A stretch of 64,000 nucleotides of DNA from Adiantum capillus-veneris (GCA_014529385.2 CM043944.1:60275268-60339267), one strand, 5' to 3'. Shown: positions 1 through 11,929, numbered from the stretch's first letter. Notes: generated by a model from the letters alone, not told the origin. Numbers and translations are program-made.

Positions 1-204
1 GGAGGCATTACAAGCAGTAGGGTTAAGTGTCCCCCTTTCCCCTTTGAGAGAGAGGGCTTGATAAATTTTAAATCACTTAATTAAATCTCCTAAATTACTA
101 TTGGACCCCTTGGGTGGCCAACCAATAGGCTTCAGGCATCTCATGAAGGTAACATAGGTAGGGCCTGACATGTGTCCCTGCTGCCTCTTCAAGCTTGGGC
201 CTTC

Positions 205-815
205 CTTGTGTGTGTGAGTGTGTGTTCTCTCTCTATCCCCTAGGAAAAGGGCTCGCCGCCCCTCTTGTAGGGATACTTTTGACTTTTGGTGCTCAAGCAC
301 CTTAGTCATCAAGCATGACAATGCACTTGAACTAGGGGTGTTCCCACAAGCATCTCAAGCAAGCATGTCAAAGCACCTCGAGCACCTTAATCAAGTAGAA
401 AGTCAAGCACCTCAAGCATGTAGCAGGTCAAGCACCGTAAAAACCTTAATCAAGCACCTCAAGCATGACAAGCACCTCAAGCACGACAAGAACCTCAAGC
501 AAGACAAGCACTTCGAGCTTGGGCCGGGTTCCGCCTCAAGCTCAACCCTAGCTTACCTAAGGTCAAAGGACTTTTACACACATTATTGGAGGTCTTCAAT
601 GAAGCTAACCCTAAGGTCTTATGCTCCATTAGTTAGCCTTGCTCTTTGATAGACCATCTCTCATTTGGGCCCCTTTACCATTGGCCCCGTGTTGAGATAG
701 ATCTATAAGCACATATCTATATCTTAACACTTGTTCCCGTTTATTCTCCCACATTAAGTGATCAATTTAATATGAGAAAATTATTTGGGTTGGTTAGATA
801 TTAGATTTTATGACA
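205..815 (-). repeat. Dispersed repeat R1, left copy (LTR-like)
   Basis: Read on the minus strand this begins TGTCATAAAATCTAATATC and matches 14538-15030 on the plus strand. Both carry the stretch around ATTAAATTGATCA.TTAATGTGGGA, a segment resembling AACACGGGGCC, a GGTCTTTAATGAAG-like region and an AAGCACCTTAGTCA-rich block. The TG start and the presence of one copy in each orientation suggest an LTR or solo LTR. The far end (about 205) is approximate and no target duplication was found. Confidence 0.55.
290..520. repeat. Degenerate CAAGCACCT minisatellite
   Basis: Short, imperfect units of the type TCAAGCACCTCAAGCATGA are repeated many times inside R1. The copy at 14.85 kb is shorter, so the array has changed length since the copies separated. 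The apparent open frame over it, rich in Lys-His-Leu, is a by-product of the repeat. Confidence 0.6.
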
Positions 816-2339
816 CTTAGTCTTGATTATCTTGATCTCTAACTTGAGGATCTACTCTTGGTTTCTTGTTCTCCCTTGGTTCATGGCAATAACCCCTTTC
901 TCCTGACAAGCATGCACGACAGTTATCACTTTCCCCTAAGAAGAGGGATCTTGCAATCCTACCTGGTCTCCCTCGTCCCCAATTACCCATTTTTATCCCA
1001 CGTAGTCCTAGCGTTTAACATATAAAAAAATTAAATCAACATCCGGCCATTTAACCCTCCGGATCCGCCCACGCACCGAAATATTTCATGAAAATCCCTT
1101 CCCGAGGTAGTACTTAACTACTACAAAATCAGAAAGACAGCAGTCTATCAGACATCATCAAACAACAAGTAGCATGCAATCTGTTGCATATCCTCATTTA
1201 GGGACATTCATCGGTTTATTCCCACCATATCATTATTTAGAAACTTTTATCTACTATAATTAGCTTGTAACTAGTTTCCTAAGTAATCAAGTAACAGATT
1301 TAGTTTCAACCAATTCATCTTGCCTCCCCATTGAAGCCAAGATAATCGGCTACAAGCCATGAAAATGGCAAAACCTTCACAATATTTCCCAGAATTAAGT
1401 GTTTGAGAAAGGTTCATCAAGTAATTTAATCATTGCTTCCTAAGTATTTTATTTTGAGAGGTATAGCACCATCTGGTGACAGATGCACAGGATAGCCCCT
1501 ATATTCCTAGCCTTTCCAGTTGCTTTTTAAGCAATCAAGTCGAACAAATTTCCTTAATTAAATTCACATCATCCTCCCTAAGTATGACCTTCTTATCCAA
1601 CTATTGGCATCAGTCCATACCCGGATTATGGCCGATTTCCAATAAGATACTGCGGGTACTTCACCCGACCGAGCAAAAATAAAACAAACCCGTTCATCCC
1701 TTATCCCTCGGGCATGATGAACCTAGTTATAACAACTTTTCGGTTACACTGTCCTAGCTAAAAAGGGCCAATCTCCATCAAGTTCCCAAGAGAATCCTCT
1801 CAATGGGCCAGCCTTTCAATCAAATTGACCCCAAGAAGATCCATCTCGGTTTTTGGTCATTTCCAGACAATCTTCAAAACTCTTAGTTAAATCTACGTTT
1901 TGCAATGGGCTATCCCTATCACCTCTCAAAATTCCTTTTAACTTCTAGTTGGTAATTTCCAGGTTCATTCATTTATCAACCTTAATTCCTACTTTCATTA
2001 ATTATCTACCAGCCAAGTTTATTTAGCAAATACAAGCGAGTTTTTTCCATAGGCATTTGATGGTTAATGTCTCTTCGGAAATGCCAACTTTATTTTAAGT
2101 TCAATCCCGTTTTGTATGATTCCCAGGTTTTTGCAATTCTTTGCCATCCATGGGGCATCTACATGCAAGCTTGCAGAGTTTTCGGTTCAAACAACACGGA
2201 GGTCAATTCCGCAAAGTTATCCCCTATCTCCCCCATCCCGTATTAGCAAACAAACTTGAAATTGAAACTTTTAGAAATACTTTTTAATACCAAAAATTGA
2301 GCTAATTCTATCGAACTTAAACAACTACTCTTTTCTTAT
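816..2339. other. No gene seen
   Basis: AT-rich sequence with stops in all frames. Nothing resembling a retroelement domain, RNA gene or promoter could be recognised. It probably belongs to the same decayed element as the tandem array that follows. Confidence 0.4.
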
Positions 2340-3390
2340 GGTGCATAGCTTTCCATTTAAGAAGCTAGAAGGTCATCCTATAATTTAGGAGTTTTCAAGC
2401 TTTCCATTAAAGCTTAAACCTAAAAGACAAGGTAGTCATTAAAGCTTACACCTAAGTGCAAAGTTACTATTAATTTTTAGCTTACGAGTGCTAATCTACC
2501 TTTGAAGCTTAAATTTATGATGCGTAAATACTCTTATCAGTTAACCCTAATTGTAGGGTTTCCATTAAAGCTTAAAGCTAAAATACAAGGTAGTCACTAA
2601 AGCTTACATCTAAGTGAAAAGCTACCATTAAAGCTTAGCTTACAATGCAAATCTACCTTTGAAGCTTAACTTTATGATGCGTAGATACTCTTATCACTTA
2701 ACCCTAATTGCGAGGTTTCCATTAAAGCTTAAACCTAAAATACAAGGTAGTCACTAAAGCTTATACCTAAGTGCAAAGTTACCATTAATGCTTATTTTAC
2801 GAGTGCAAATGTACCTTTGAAGATTAACTTTATGATGAGTAGATACTCTTATCACTTAACCCTTATTGTGAGGTTTCAATTAAAGCTTAAACCTAAAATA
2901 ATAGGTAGTCACTAAAGCTTATACCTAAGTGCAAAGTTTCCATTAATGCTTAGCTTATGAGTGCAAATCTACCTTTGAAGCTTAACTTTATGATGAGTAG
3001 ATACTCTTATCACTTAATCTTAATTGCAAGGTTTCCATTAAAGGTTAAACCTAAAATACAAGGTAGTCACTAAAGCTTATACGTAACATAAGTGCAAAGT
3101 TACCATTAATGCTTAGCTTACGAGTGTAAATCTACCTTTGAAGCTTAACTTTATGATGCATAGATACTCTTATCACTTAACCCTAATTGCAAGGTTTTCA
3201 TTAAAGCTTAAACCAAAAAATGCAAGGTAGTCACTAAAGCTTATACCTAAGTGTGAAGTTGCCATTAAAGCTTAGCTTACAAGTGCAAATCGACCTTTGA
3301 AGCTTAACTTAATGATACATAACTACCATTAATACTTAACCCTAATTCCAAGGTTACCACTAAAGCTTAAAACACATGGATTAATTAAAA
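2340..3390. repeat. Tandem array, ~158-bp unit, about 6.5 copies
   Basis: The landmark GGTTTCCATTAAAGCTTAAA and its variants recur near 2401, 2559, 2716, 2874, 3032, 3196 and 3354. Spacings are 158, 157, 158, 158, 164 and 158; the 164 step contains a small insertion near 3083. Each unit also contains four diverged copies of a TAAAGCTTA-centred element about 40 bp apart, so the unit looks like a higher-order repeat of a ~40-bp ancestor. It could be an intra-element array or a short satellite. Confidence 0.85.
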
Positions 3391-3671
3391 CTACTAGAAA
3401 TGAAGATTACCTCCTCTAAACAAGATGGAAGTGGGGTTGAAGTACTTCTTGAAGAGATGTGAGGCTCAAGGAGGAAGAAAAGGGATTTAGGATGAAGAGG
3501 AAGGAGAGAGGAGCTTCTTCACAAAACCCTCAAGGGTTTGGTCTTCAAGAGAGGGAGAGAGCAAGAGCAAGGTTTAATGGAGACCTTGATTTACTTAAGC
3601 ATAATATTGAGCATGGCAAGTATGCAAGTAGCTTAGCAATAATCTGTGTAAAATTATAGAGGAGAGAGAGT

Positions 3672-3858
3672 GCTTATATAGGAAATGGCGGGTATTCGCT
3701 TCTCAAATGCTATTGGATCCCAATTCTCTTCTTAATTCCTATTGGACCCCAATTCTCTTCTCAAATGCTATTGGATCCCAATTCTCTTCTCAAATTCTAT
3801 TGCACCCCAATTCTCTTCTTAATTCCTATTGGACCCCAATTTTCTTCTTAATTCTTAT
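3672..3858 (-). promoter_or_regulatory. Minus-strand promoter: five CCAAT boxes then TATATAAG
   Basis: A 29-bp unit is repeated five times from 3700 to 3844 plus a partial copy, each with ATTGG or ATTGC (CCAAT on the minus strand). Just past the array in the minus direction is TATATAAG (plus 3673-3680) at a normal promoter spacing. The arrangement is that of an LTR U3 promoter reading leftward. No coding sequence is recognised downstream. Confidence 0.5.
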
Positions 3859-4146
3859 CTCTTAACTTTATCTTTCAATCAAATTAGTCTCCTTTTCCCC
3901 CAGTTCTCTATCTAGATCAGTTCCCACGCGGCTTTTGATGAAGAAGTATAAAAACAATCTTTGTCTTTTCATTCTGAAGTAAAGTCTCGTTGTTCGCATG
4001 ACGTCTTTGCCGGTCTTGTTTTTTCTAAATTACTTTCTAGGTTGAAGAAAGTTCTGAATGGCTTTAGGGTTTAGGGGGGGACCTTACAAATTTGGTCTAC
4101 CTACTAGAGTGATGGCACACTTCTTTATCCAGCTCACTCACTAGCA

Positions 4147-4663
4147 GTTCACACTAGATTAATGTACTAGTTTTCTCTTATGTGGTATTCTCACCTTTAT
4201 GTATTGTAGACTTCTTATCTTGAGCTAGAAGAAGAAGAAATAGAAGGTTTGCCTCCATCAATGTGTGTGTATTTATGTGCTTGAAAGAGCTCAAGATCTC
4301 TCCTTCTCTATCTCTTAGCAATGCCTAGACACATTGGGCCACCAATGAGGAGAATGCCACCAAGGTCAATGTGATGCCAAAGAGGATGTGATATGATGGT
4401 CATGAGCCGTTCACACTAGACTATTGTACTAGTCTTCTCTATGTGGTACTTTTCCTTTTATGCATTGTAGACGTCTTATCTCAAGTTAAAAGAAGAAGAA
4501 ATAGAAGGTTTGCCTTCATCTATGTGTGTGTGTTTGTGGGCATGCTTGCAAGAGCTCAAGTTCTATCCTTCTCTATATTTTAACAAGTTAGGCCAGGTTG
4601 GAACACCAATGAGGAGTATGCCTACGAGGTCAATGTAATGCCAAAGATGATGTGATCCAATGA
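4147..4663. repeat. Tandem duplication, 262-bp period
   Basis: Both copies begin GTTCACACTAGA (4147 and 4409). They share AGAAGAAGAAATAGAAGGTT, a TGTGTGTGTNTTTGTG stretch, GAGCTCAAG and a closing CCAATGAGGAG...GATGTGAT block. Identity is clearly below 100 percent, so the duplication is old. No coding capacity. Confidence 0.8.
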
Positions 4664-7079
4664 CGTCTTCCATTGTTGGAGGGAAGTGTCAAACCTCAAA
4701 TTTGAAATGTCGGAATCATTGATGATTGAAGTTGTCAAGATGCCAAATGTTGGTGGGTCGTAGCATAGCTCAATCCAGTGACATGATGTCAATCCAATGG
4801 ATCAAATCCTAGCTAGTGCATGGAGGCATGTAGTCAAAGAATGTACAAGAGGAGGACCCTAACCAAGAGAGAGAAGAAGAAGGAAATGCAATGCTAACAA
4901 CATGCTACTCAATGCCTACTCTCTAATCTCACAATTGAGAGGACAACGGTGCACACAGTCATTAATCACTCACACACATAGATCAAAAGCTCAAAGAGTT
5001 CCCAAATCAAGCAAAGGAGAAGAGAAAAGAGAGCTTCAAGCAATAATCAGAGACTAATTAACACTTAACCACACACCATTAACGCAAATGACAAAGAGAT
5101 AGAAGAAGACGATCACTTAATTTTCCATTGCATGCCATAGAAAGACTGGAAGCACAAGAGGAAGCTCCACTACATGCATCACCATATCCACCTTCCTCAC
5201 AAGATTTCCATGAAAGCTCTAATTTCAAGAGGATATGTGAAAAACAACCTAATTTCACTTTTATACCTAGGGTGTAAAAAATATGTCCGGCCATCCATGA
5301 GATGCATAAAATTGTGTGCATCTCTATAGCTCCTAGGCATCATGATAGCATCAAATATACAATTGAGAACTCGTATAGATCCCGTAAATACATCAGAACT
5401 GCATATAAAAATGATATATCTGTCAAAAAATAAGCATTGTATGCTAAAAATAGACATTAGTGAAGGTCATCCTTTGCTCATTGCTAACATTCCCCCCTTT
5501 CTAAGCTTTGTCGTCCCTAACAAAGTCATTTCATAGTGGACGTTCGAGGAAAAATGTGCATGCAAAAGAAAGACAATGATGAAGTAGCAAGTTGAATCAT
5601 ATGGCAATAAAACATAAGGAGAAGGCATATCACATGTGGTAATGAGTAAATGCAAAACATTATGAAATGTTATACTTCCATTAAGGAAAAATAAATTGCA
5701 CTTTGCAGATATTAATTAATCAAGAGTTTTGGGCTTATGGATGAGTCTATCAATTAGTTAGCCATGACTAAGGGTCAAAACAATCACTCTAGTACTAGCT
5801 AAGCCAAGAAAATTATCTAATTGCAAGATTTCTTAATTTGTTTTCCAACTTCGAGTAGCTAACTAACTCTCACAACTTCAAACAAAATCTTGAATTTTGC
5901 ACTTGAAGCTCAATGGAAATCTTTCATTTCAATTTTCTTGATTTTTTCACATTGATTCAAAGTCATTTGACATGTGTGCTTATTTTGTATGCCCGATATT
6001 TTTTTTCTTCTCAAAGAAAATCACCCACATTGGGAACCTCTAAGGATCTAGTACCATAGGCAATACATGAGAGTAAAGTACCAAATTCAACTCCGGATTT
6101 CTCTTCCAAGTTAAGATTTTACGTTCGTACTTTTGTTTTTTTCTTCCATTTCCTTTGTATTCTCAGTAGTGTTCTTTATTGTTTAAGTGTGCAAGCCTCT
6201 CTATGCCTAGAACAATCCGAAGGTCTCAAACACCCAAATAATTTCACCAACTAGGACTAGAAGTTAAGTAAATGAGTTGCCTAAAGTCACGGCCTACTAA
6301 CCTCAAGGATTATCTATAAGACTAAACTCTAAGTCAATTAATTAAAGTAAGGACAAATTTATGCATCTTCAATGGCAAATAACAAAACACAACTATATGA
6401 ACTCAATCAAACCATGAAAAACTGCAATAGAAAACTAAATGTCCACAAACATAAACAATGGAAAATAGTACACCTAGAGGTATGTGATGCATCTCCTCAA
6501 TAGTTGTGGAAATTATCATGCAATGTTGAAGCTAGAGATATCCATGCAATGCAAAATTTGAAGGCCGTCTATGTTGATAAATCATAAACAAAACACTATC
6601 ACCTAGAAAGGTGTGTCAGCATAGAAATGAGAGCTTTATCACCTAAGTTTTAAAAAAAAGAAATTCTATACTAATGAGGCAAGCTTTTCCATGCATGGGA
6701 ACACCCCATATATTTTTGCCCTTTTACCAAAATATTTCCTATTATATAAGTTACTTTTGATTTTTTCTTCCTTTTTCACAAACTTTTTAGCCTTTATTAA
6801 ATAAATAAGACTTATGCTAATCAATCACGATGTAGCATAAATAAGTAAGCTTTCTTTGTTGATCTCTCTTTTGACCTTAAATATTAAATATATATATTCT
6901 AAATTACATTATATATTTTAGTATTTTCTAGTATATTTTTCATGTATGTATATTATTCCACCCTACCAAATATTTTATTCACTAGTTTTCATTTTCAAAG
7001 CTCAACCCCACTTTCAAATTTCAATAATACCTCCATCTAGATGATTGCCAATCTTTTCAAAACTCTAGGTCATGTTTTC
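4664..7079. other. No gene; possible minus-strand 3' LTR start near 5489
   Basis: No conserved protein is readable. On the minus strand AAAGGGGGGAA (plus 5490-5500) is followed directly by TGTTAGCAATG, the pattern of a polypurine tract abutting an LTR, but no partner LTR was found. The rest is AT-rich. Confidence 0.25.
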
Positions 7080-8543
7080 ATACACATGAAGGAGCTCACA
7101 CTTGAAGGCAAGAGAGAAGTCCACTCAAAGGGGACCACCAAAAGACCTTTGCAGCCACAAATAATACATTATTTGGATGAATTTTTTAAGTAGAGAAGAA
7201 GCCTGAATCTAAAGGAGTGTTCAACATGAAAGATGTAGCTCGTGATCTCAACTTTTAGCTCAAATTATTTCAGAATTTTTGGAGTTATGAACACGGAGAT
7301 ATGATTTTTGTAGTGGACCCCAGTTTTCTCGTGTAATAGTGAAACAGGCCATCCCCAATTTTCTTCCCTCTAGAATGGCTATGGTTCTACAAGTCTTCAA
7401 GCATGATTACAAGAGACAATGCTATTTTAATGAGGTATTGGCAAGTCTAGAGTGATTCTATCACCATTTTTGGAGGATCCATCCTCATCAACAACTATCT
7501 ACCTTTGACAATCTCTCTTGTAAATTTCTTACCTCTCTCTTCTCTCCCTAATAAACTTATGTCTAGCCAAAGCTAAACTATTGTAAATACCCCATTTTCC
7601 TAGTCACCAAAGTGGGACACTCACCTCAAATAGAAATATTGCTAAATCCTCCCCTCCTTGCCTATATAAGGAGGCCATGAGAGCTCACTTAAAAATACAC
7701 ACACATACAAACACACACACACACACACCACACACACACACACACACACCTATCCATACACACTCTTGTGCTACATGCTTGTAGCATGAACCCTAATCAC
7801 ATAATCACAACACCATCATCATCACCATCACCATGGACAAAAGATGAGCACCACACCTCCACACCACTTGTAATTAAGGGTTGAAAACACAATTTCAAGA
7901 AGAAGAAGGGTGGACACACTCATGATATTCCTCGCCATCAACTCCCATCTCTCCATTATGCCTCCTACAATCTTGTCCCCTTCTCATTTTTTTGCCATAC
8001 GCTACCTATTGTATTCATTTTTTGCAAGCAATCAACACACTCCATCTTGGTGCCATACTTTGTGTCGCTTTGGATACATCTCATTGTGAGTATGGTATAT
8101 GCTTGTTCATTGACTTTTTTTTTTTTGCTTATGTAAAGGTGTGCGGATTTGTCACCATACACACACACTCTCTCTCTCCCTCTCATATTCCTATCTTCTT
8201 GCTACTTCTATCTTGAGGTGTGCGGATTCGCCACCTCTTGTATGATAAGTGAGCATACTCGCAAGTTTCCCCTACCTCATTATCTTCCTTACTAACATGC
8301 ACGAGTAGCAAGCCCACTCACTCATTCACCACTCCTCTCACCTTATTCTCCGACCACCCCATTCCACATTTGGGCGTGGATCTTGAAATTGTTTTCCGTG
8401 GCATGCTTCATTGTGTATATGTATGCGTCCTAGCCGCATATCTTGCTAGGTGGTGCCCCTATTGTGTATCCCCCATGATGAGGCCATTGTGCATAGTCTT
8501 GGTGTAGAGGCCACCGGGTCTATTTTTTCACTTCCGCCTCTCA
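7080..8543 (+). mobile_element. 5' LTR of element III (left end uncertain)
   Basis: Ends ...CCTCTCA at 8543, two bases before the primer site. It carries TATATAAG at 7663-7670 and a CA-rich tract. The stretch at about 7080-7340 is a diverged relative of the LTR of the 51-62 kb element: both have a GTCCACT...AAAGAC.TTTGCA segment and GATTTTT followed by AGTGGACCCCAGT. The real left end may lie further upstream. Confidence 0.5.
7695..7749. repeat. CA microsatellite
   Basis: Interrupted (CA)n run directly after the TATA box of the LTR; similar AC runs lie in the LTRs at 52.2 and 60.8 kb. Confidence 0.9.
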
Positions 8544-8545
8544 TT

Positions 8546-8563
8546 TGGTGCCCCCATGGAGGA
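8546..8563 (+). promoter_or_regulatory. Primer binding site, element III
   Basis: TGGTGCCCCCATGGAGGA lies two bases after the LTR end. It is the same site as at 20138, 42743 and 53803. The site at 53803 immediately follows an LTR end fixed by paired LTRs. Confidence 0.75.
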
Positions 8564-8612
8564 GGGCTCTTGAAGCCTTCAGTTTACAAGACTGACATGT
8601 TTACTTCTCTTC

Positions 8613-9620
8613 ATGGACGAGTGGCTTCTTGAATTCTCTAATTGGACCACTGAAGAGGAGGAGCTTCAAGTAGGTTTGACACAAGTCATCAAGACACTCT
8701 TGCCAGGGTGTTGTATTGTTAGCATAGAAGAAGTGGTAAGACCCTCTTTTCCTACTCAGATTGTTTACATTTCTTATCATCCTCGCAAGCGTAAAATCAA
8801 GGCACAAGCTGCATCATGCTCACACTGTAGCCAAAAACCGCACCTTCGACATGAGTGCAACCCAAAGTGAAGAAAATGCCATCAATTTTCTCCCTCGACA
8901 TCTGCACAAGCGTTCTCACAACGGTAGGCTTTGAAGTAGCACCGGGCTTCTCTACATCTACGTCCCCATCTTTGCCACCTATTCCACCTACATCCACAAC
9001 AAGCCTTCACAACTTGAGGAAGCTACTACGAACACGTGATCCCTCCCTCTCCCTTGCACCAAAAGATTCAAGGGTTTTCCAACGCCGACAATCACCCCGT
9101 CTCCAAAACAAAAGGGTAAATCCTCCAAAGTCTTTCTATACCTCACTCTCATCACATGAGCCGGGAACTAGAAACAGCAGCATGGATTCTATGTCGTCTA
9201 CCAAGTGAAGTGGTGGAGCTTGTCATCCACAAGGTCTTTGACACAGGTTTTGCTTGGCGGAAAGACAAGACCCTCCACCTTCAAGGGGTGTTGCTTGTGA
9301 ATCAAGGCTATGATGACGACTTTACAGCTTTCTATGTATCCATCCAACTTGGATTAATACAAGTGGTAAGACTCACCACCTACCTCATTACACCTGTGTA
9401 TACACTAGATGGCACTCTATGTTGCAGGAAAGTGAAGTTGCTCAAAGAGAGAGAGTTCAAGATTTTCCAAGAGCTTGCTAGAGGGGCAGTCCTAGAGCTA
9501 GAAGACGAAGACAACCTTGTCCTGTGGTACTATAAATTTGACCTCGACTACCAAGAGCTCTACACCTCCGACTATAACCTTCCACCACGAAGGAGAGAGC
9601 CTTTCCGAATTATCATGTGA
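8613..9620 (+). pseudogene. Broken pre-gag ORF with a CCHC knuckle, element III
   Basis: Three overlapping open segments (8613-8870, about 8855-9208, 9156-9620) lie in alternating frames and read best as one ancestral ORF with two frameshifts. The first ends in CSHCSQKPHLRHEC, a CX2CX4HX4C zinc knuckle. The middle is Pro/Ser/Thr-rich with a basic RRQSPRLQNKR patch. The last is acidic and aromatic-rich (for example LELEDEDNLVLWYYKFDLDY). It lies between primer site and gag, where some Tat/Ogre-lineage gypsy elements are known to carry an extra ORF. No family was recognised; it could equally be a captured host fragment. Confidence 0.45.
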
Positions 9621-9637
9621 TGGACCCAGCGCATTAG

Positions 9638-9844
9638 CCTTTTGCAAGGAACCAAACTTATGCACCACAACGAATTCAATCAATCAAAGTAATCTTGGAC
9701 CGCAAGATGTTTTATCAGCAGATCATTACAACCATGTTTGGTAGAGAACGACTGCAAGAGATAAACACCTCTTCTCTACCCTTTATCCTCCCTATGATTA
9801 ATCATGAAGTGTCTTTCGATGTAGTTATTTTCATCCTTGTATAG
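9638..9844 (+). pseudogene. Pre-gag mini-ORF, element III copy (5' end decayed)
   Basis: The frame through ATG 9734 reads RKMFYQQ, then FGRERLQEI, then PFILPMINHEVSFDVVIFILV and a TAG at 9842. This aligns motif by motif with the intact small ORFs at 20849-21064 and 54108-54326 (RKIxFQQ, FGxxR, PVIxPxIxY, FDVxxFIL, stop). Upstream of about 9638 the frame is blocked by a TAG, so the N-terminus is lost or shifted. It ends about 90 bases before gag, the same relative place as in the other elements. Confidence 0.65.
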
Positions 9845-9932
9845 TATGTTTTCCATCTACCGAACACCCATGTATTGAATCTCTAAAAATAAAAATAAAA
9901 ATTTAAGTCGAGTTAATTTTCTCACTCTCACA

Positions 9933-11362
9933 ATGGCAAGTGTAGCATTTCCAACATTTACTAGTAAGGTGGGTGAGGATGCAGACTTTCTAGACAACTT
10001 GGAAATAGCATGTGTCATCTCTGTGAGAGATGATGATGCTTCGCGCTTACGCATCTTCCCACTTCTAATGAAGGTGGAGGCAAGATCATGGTACAATGCC
10101 TTGGCACAAGAAACCAAGGAACGGTGGGACTTATTAAGAGCAGCCTTTGTCAAGCGTTTTAGAGAGGGCACAACATTAGAGAAGCTATGGAAATTGTTGA
10201 CAGAGTTGAAGCAGGGCAGTATGCTGGAATACGCATCATATGAGTCAAAGTTTGTAGATTTATGGGGGCGATGGGTTGCATCGCTAAGAGAGGATGAGGG
10301 GGCACGTGATTTCCTAAAAAAAGATCGGTTTGTGGCTGGGCTACGGCCAACTCTTAAAGAGAAGGTGAAGGGAAGGTTTCCTGCTACGTATGAGCTAGCA
10401 GTTGAAGTGGCCCGCCTTAAAGACAAGAAGTTGCGCCTACAAGCCAGGAATATCGATGAAGAGGAAGCCGTTAGGACACGACCACCTCTAGCACCACCTA
10501 CAACAGCCGCCCAGAGGATTCAACCACAAGAACCAATTGAAGATTAGCAAGACCTGCTCAATCGAATCACCAATCAACTTGAGAATCTCTCAGTCCATTT
10601 GATACAACAAGGGCATGCATACAATCGCAACCAAGAGCAAGGGAGAGGGCAACGAAGGCAAAACCAAGAATACCACTGCTACAATTGTGGGGAGGATGGT
10701 CATGGAATGTACTACTGTCCACACCCAAGGAGGCAGAATTTCAATAGAGGAGCCATGCAAAACCAGGTTTCACCACCGAGAGCAAGACCACCACCACCGA
10801 GGGCACCACAACGAGCACCACCCGTGCAAATCCTACAACCACCCATTCAACCACAACCACCACCACCACCACCACAACCTCTCATTCCACCCTTAGCCCC
10901 ACCACCAGTTGGCAATCAAACAGTAAGCTTCATCAGTCTTGAAGGTAAAGGAAAGGAGAAAGTGGAGGAGGATAAGACCAAAGTTAAAGGAGTAGATGCC
11001 ATAGGGGTAAAACGCGCTAGGCATGGTGAATCTTCCCAAAAGGAAGAAAAGATGAAGACTAAAGGGGAATCTAGCAAAAAGCCATTCAAGTCACGACGTA
11101 AAATTGACATTGTAGATTTCTCTTTGGGTGAATGTTCTAAACCATATGATTTGGTTCAAGATGTTTCTGTGCAGGGCGCAAAAATCACCTGGCCCCAATT
11201 ACTCCACCTAGCACCTAGGGTGAGGAGACAATGGACAAAGATGGTTAGCACGAGACGACCAAAGCCAAAGATAGGTGGGGCTATCTCTGGGAGGAATCTA
11301 GATGACATACTACCAGTGATGGATGCTTACATCAAAGGGAAACACATCTCCAATATCTACAT
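9933..11362 (+). pseudogene. gag: Gag and start of protease region, element III
   Basis: The capsid region (from MASVAFPTF) resembles the Gag of the intact element at 54411: both have FLKK(D/E)RF(V/I)AGL followed by P.LK.KV. One in-frame TAG at 10545-10547 interrupts it, probably a CAG codon changed by C-to-T. The frame continues into the zinc knuckle CYNCGEDGHGMYYC (about 10678-10719), a long Pro-rich linker, a Lys-rich patch and a TWPQLLHLAPRVRRQW segment matching the pre-protease part of the intact element. The frame stops resembling the family near 11355, before the protease active site, where inverted sequence begins. Confidence 0.85.
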
Positions 11363-11770
11363 CGATTTTATCATATTCATCAATGAACAATGTGGTAAAA
11401 TTACTTAGCAACAAAATATAATCTTCACGCTCCTTCCCACACAACTCACTAGAGAGCATTTGATGTAGCTTACTTGCTTCTACCAGAGGTTGTATACCTG
11501 GTGTCTCCCCTTGGTTTGATGATGAGGCATCAGGTTGCTCCATCTTCTTAGGGTCCTTGAGAATGATCCCCATCACCTCAATGCTAATTTCACTTTCTTC
11601 ACTCACTGTTGACTCCTCCTCTGAAGTGGTTGAAGAGTCACCACTAGAAAACTCATCCATAGGTGACATCACACGACTTATACTCTATAAGTATGAGCAA
11701 AATTGGACAAGTCAAAAGAAAACTTCAATGCCTTTCTCTCCATGTTGAAGAGAGCATGTAGGAGCAAAGA
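11363..11770 (-). pseudogene. Inverted PR-RT linker of the same lineage
   Basis: On the minus strand from about 11672 there is an acidic Ser/Glu stretch ending in SIEVMGI, then LLSNFTTLFIDEYDKI. The intact element has the same order (SSIEVMGV, then VLRKFPRLFSKDYTDV) between its protease and RT. This is downstream polyprotein sequence flipped relative to the gag that precedes it, with a junction at about 11350-11362. Confidence 0.65.
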
Positions 11771-11929
11771 ATTTTGGGAAAGTAGTGTACCAGGTACCAT
11801 TTTTGCAACATGTCACTTTCTCTCTTAACTATTCAGTATGTTATGTACAATCCAAGATTAACTCCCTATTGAATTAGTTATAGGCCTACATGGTAGGGTT
11901 TTGTTTGGCACATGTTGTTAGTCACTAAG

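Noticed and set aside
218-649. 143-codon frame with Lys-His-Leu repeats
   Set aside because: Produced by the CAAGCACCT minisatellite; the other R1 copy does not keep the frame.
2340-3390. CRISPR array
   Set aside because: Units are contiguous 158-bp repeats without unique spacers, and the context is plant retroelement DNA.
5079-5655. Overlapping small frames on both strands
   Set aside because: AT-rich, no conserved motif; better explained as part of a decayed LTR with a possible polypurine tract at 5490.
10615-10896. His-rich open frame overlapping Gag
   Set aside because: It is the +1 frame of the Pro-rich linker in element III Gag; codon bias explains the His runs.
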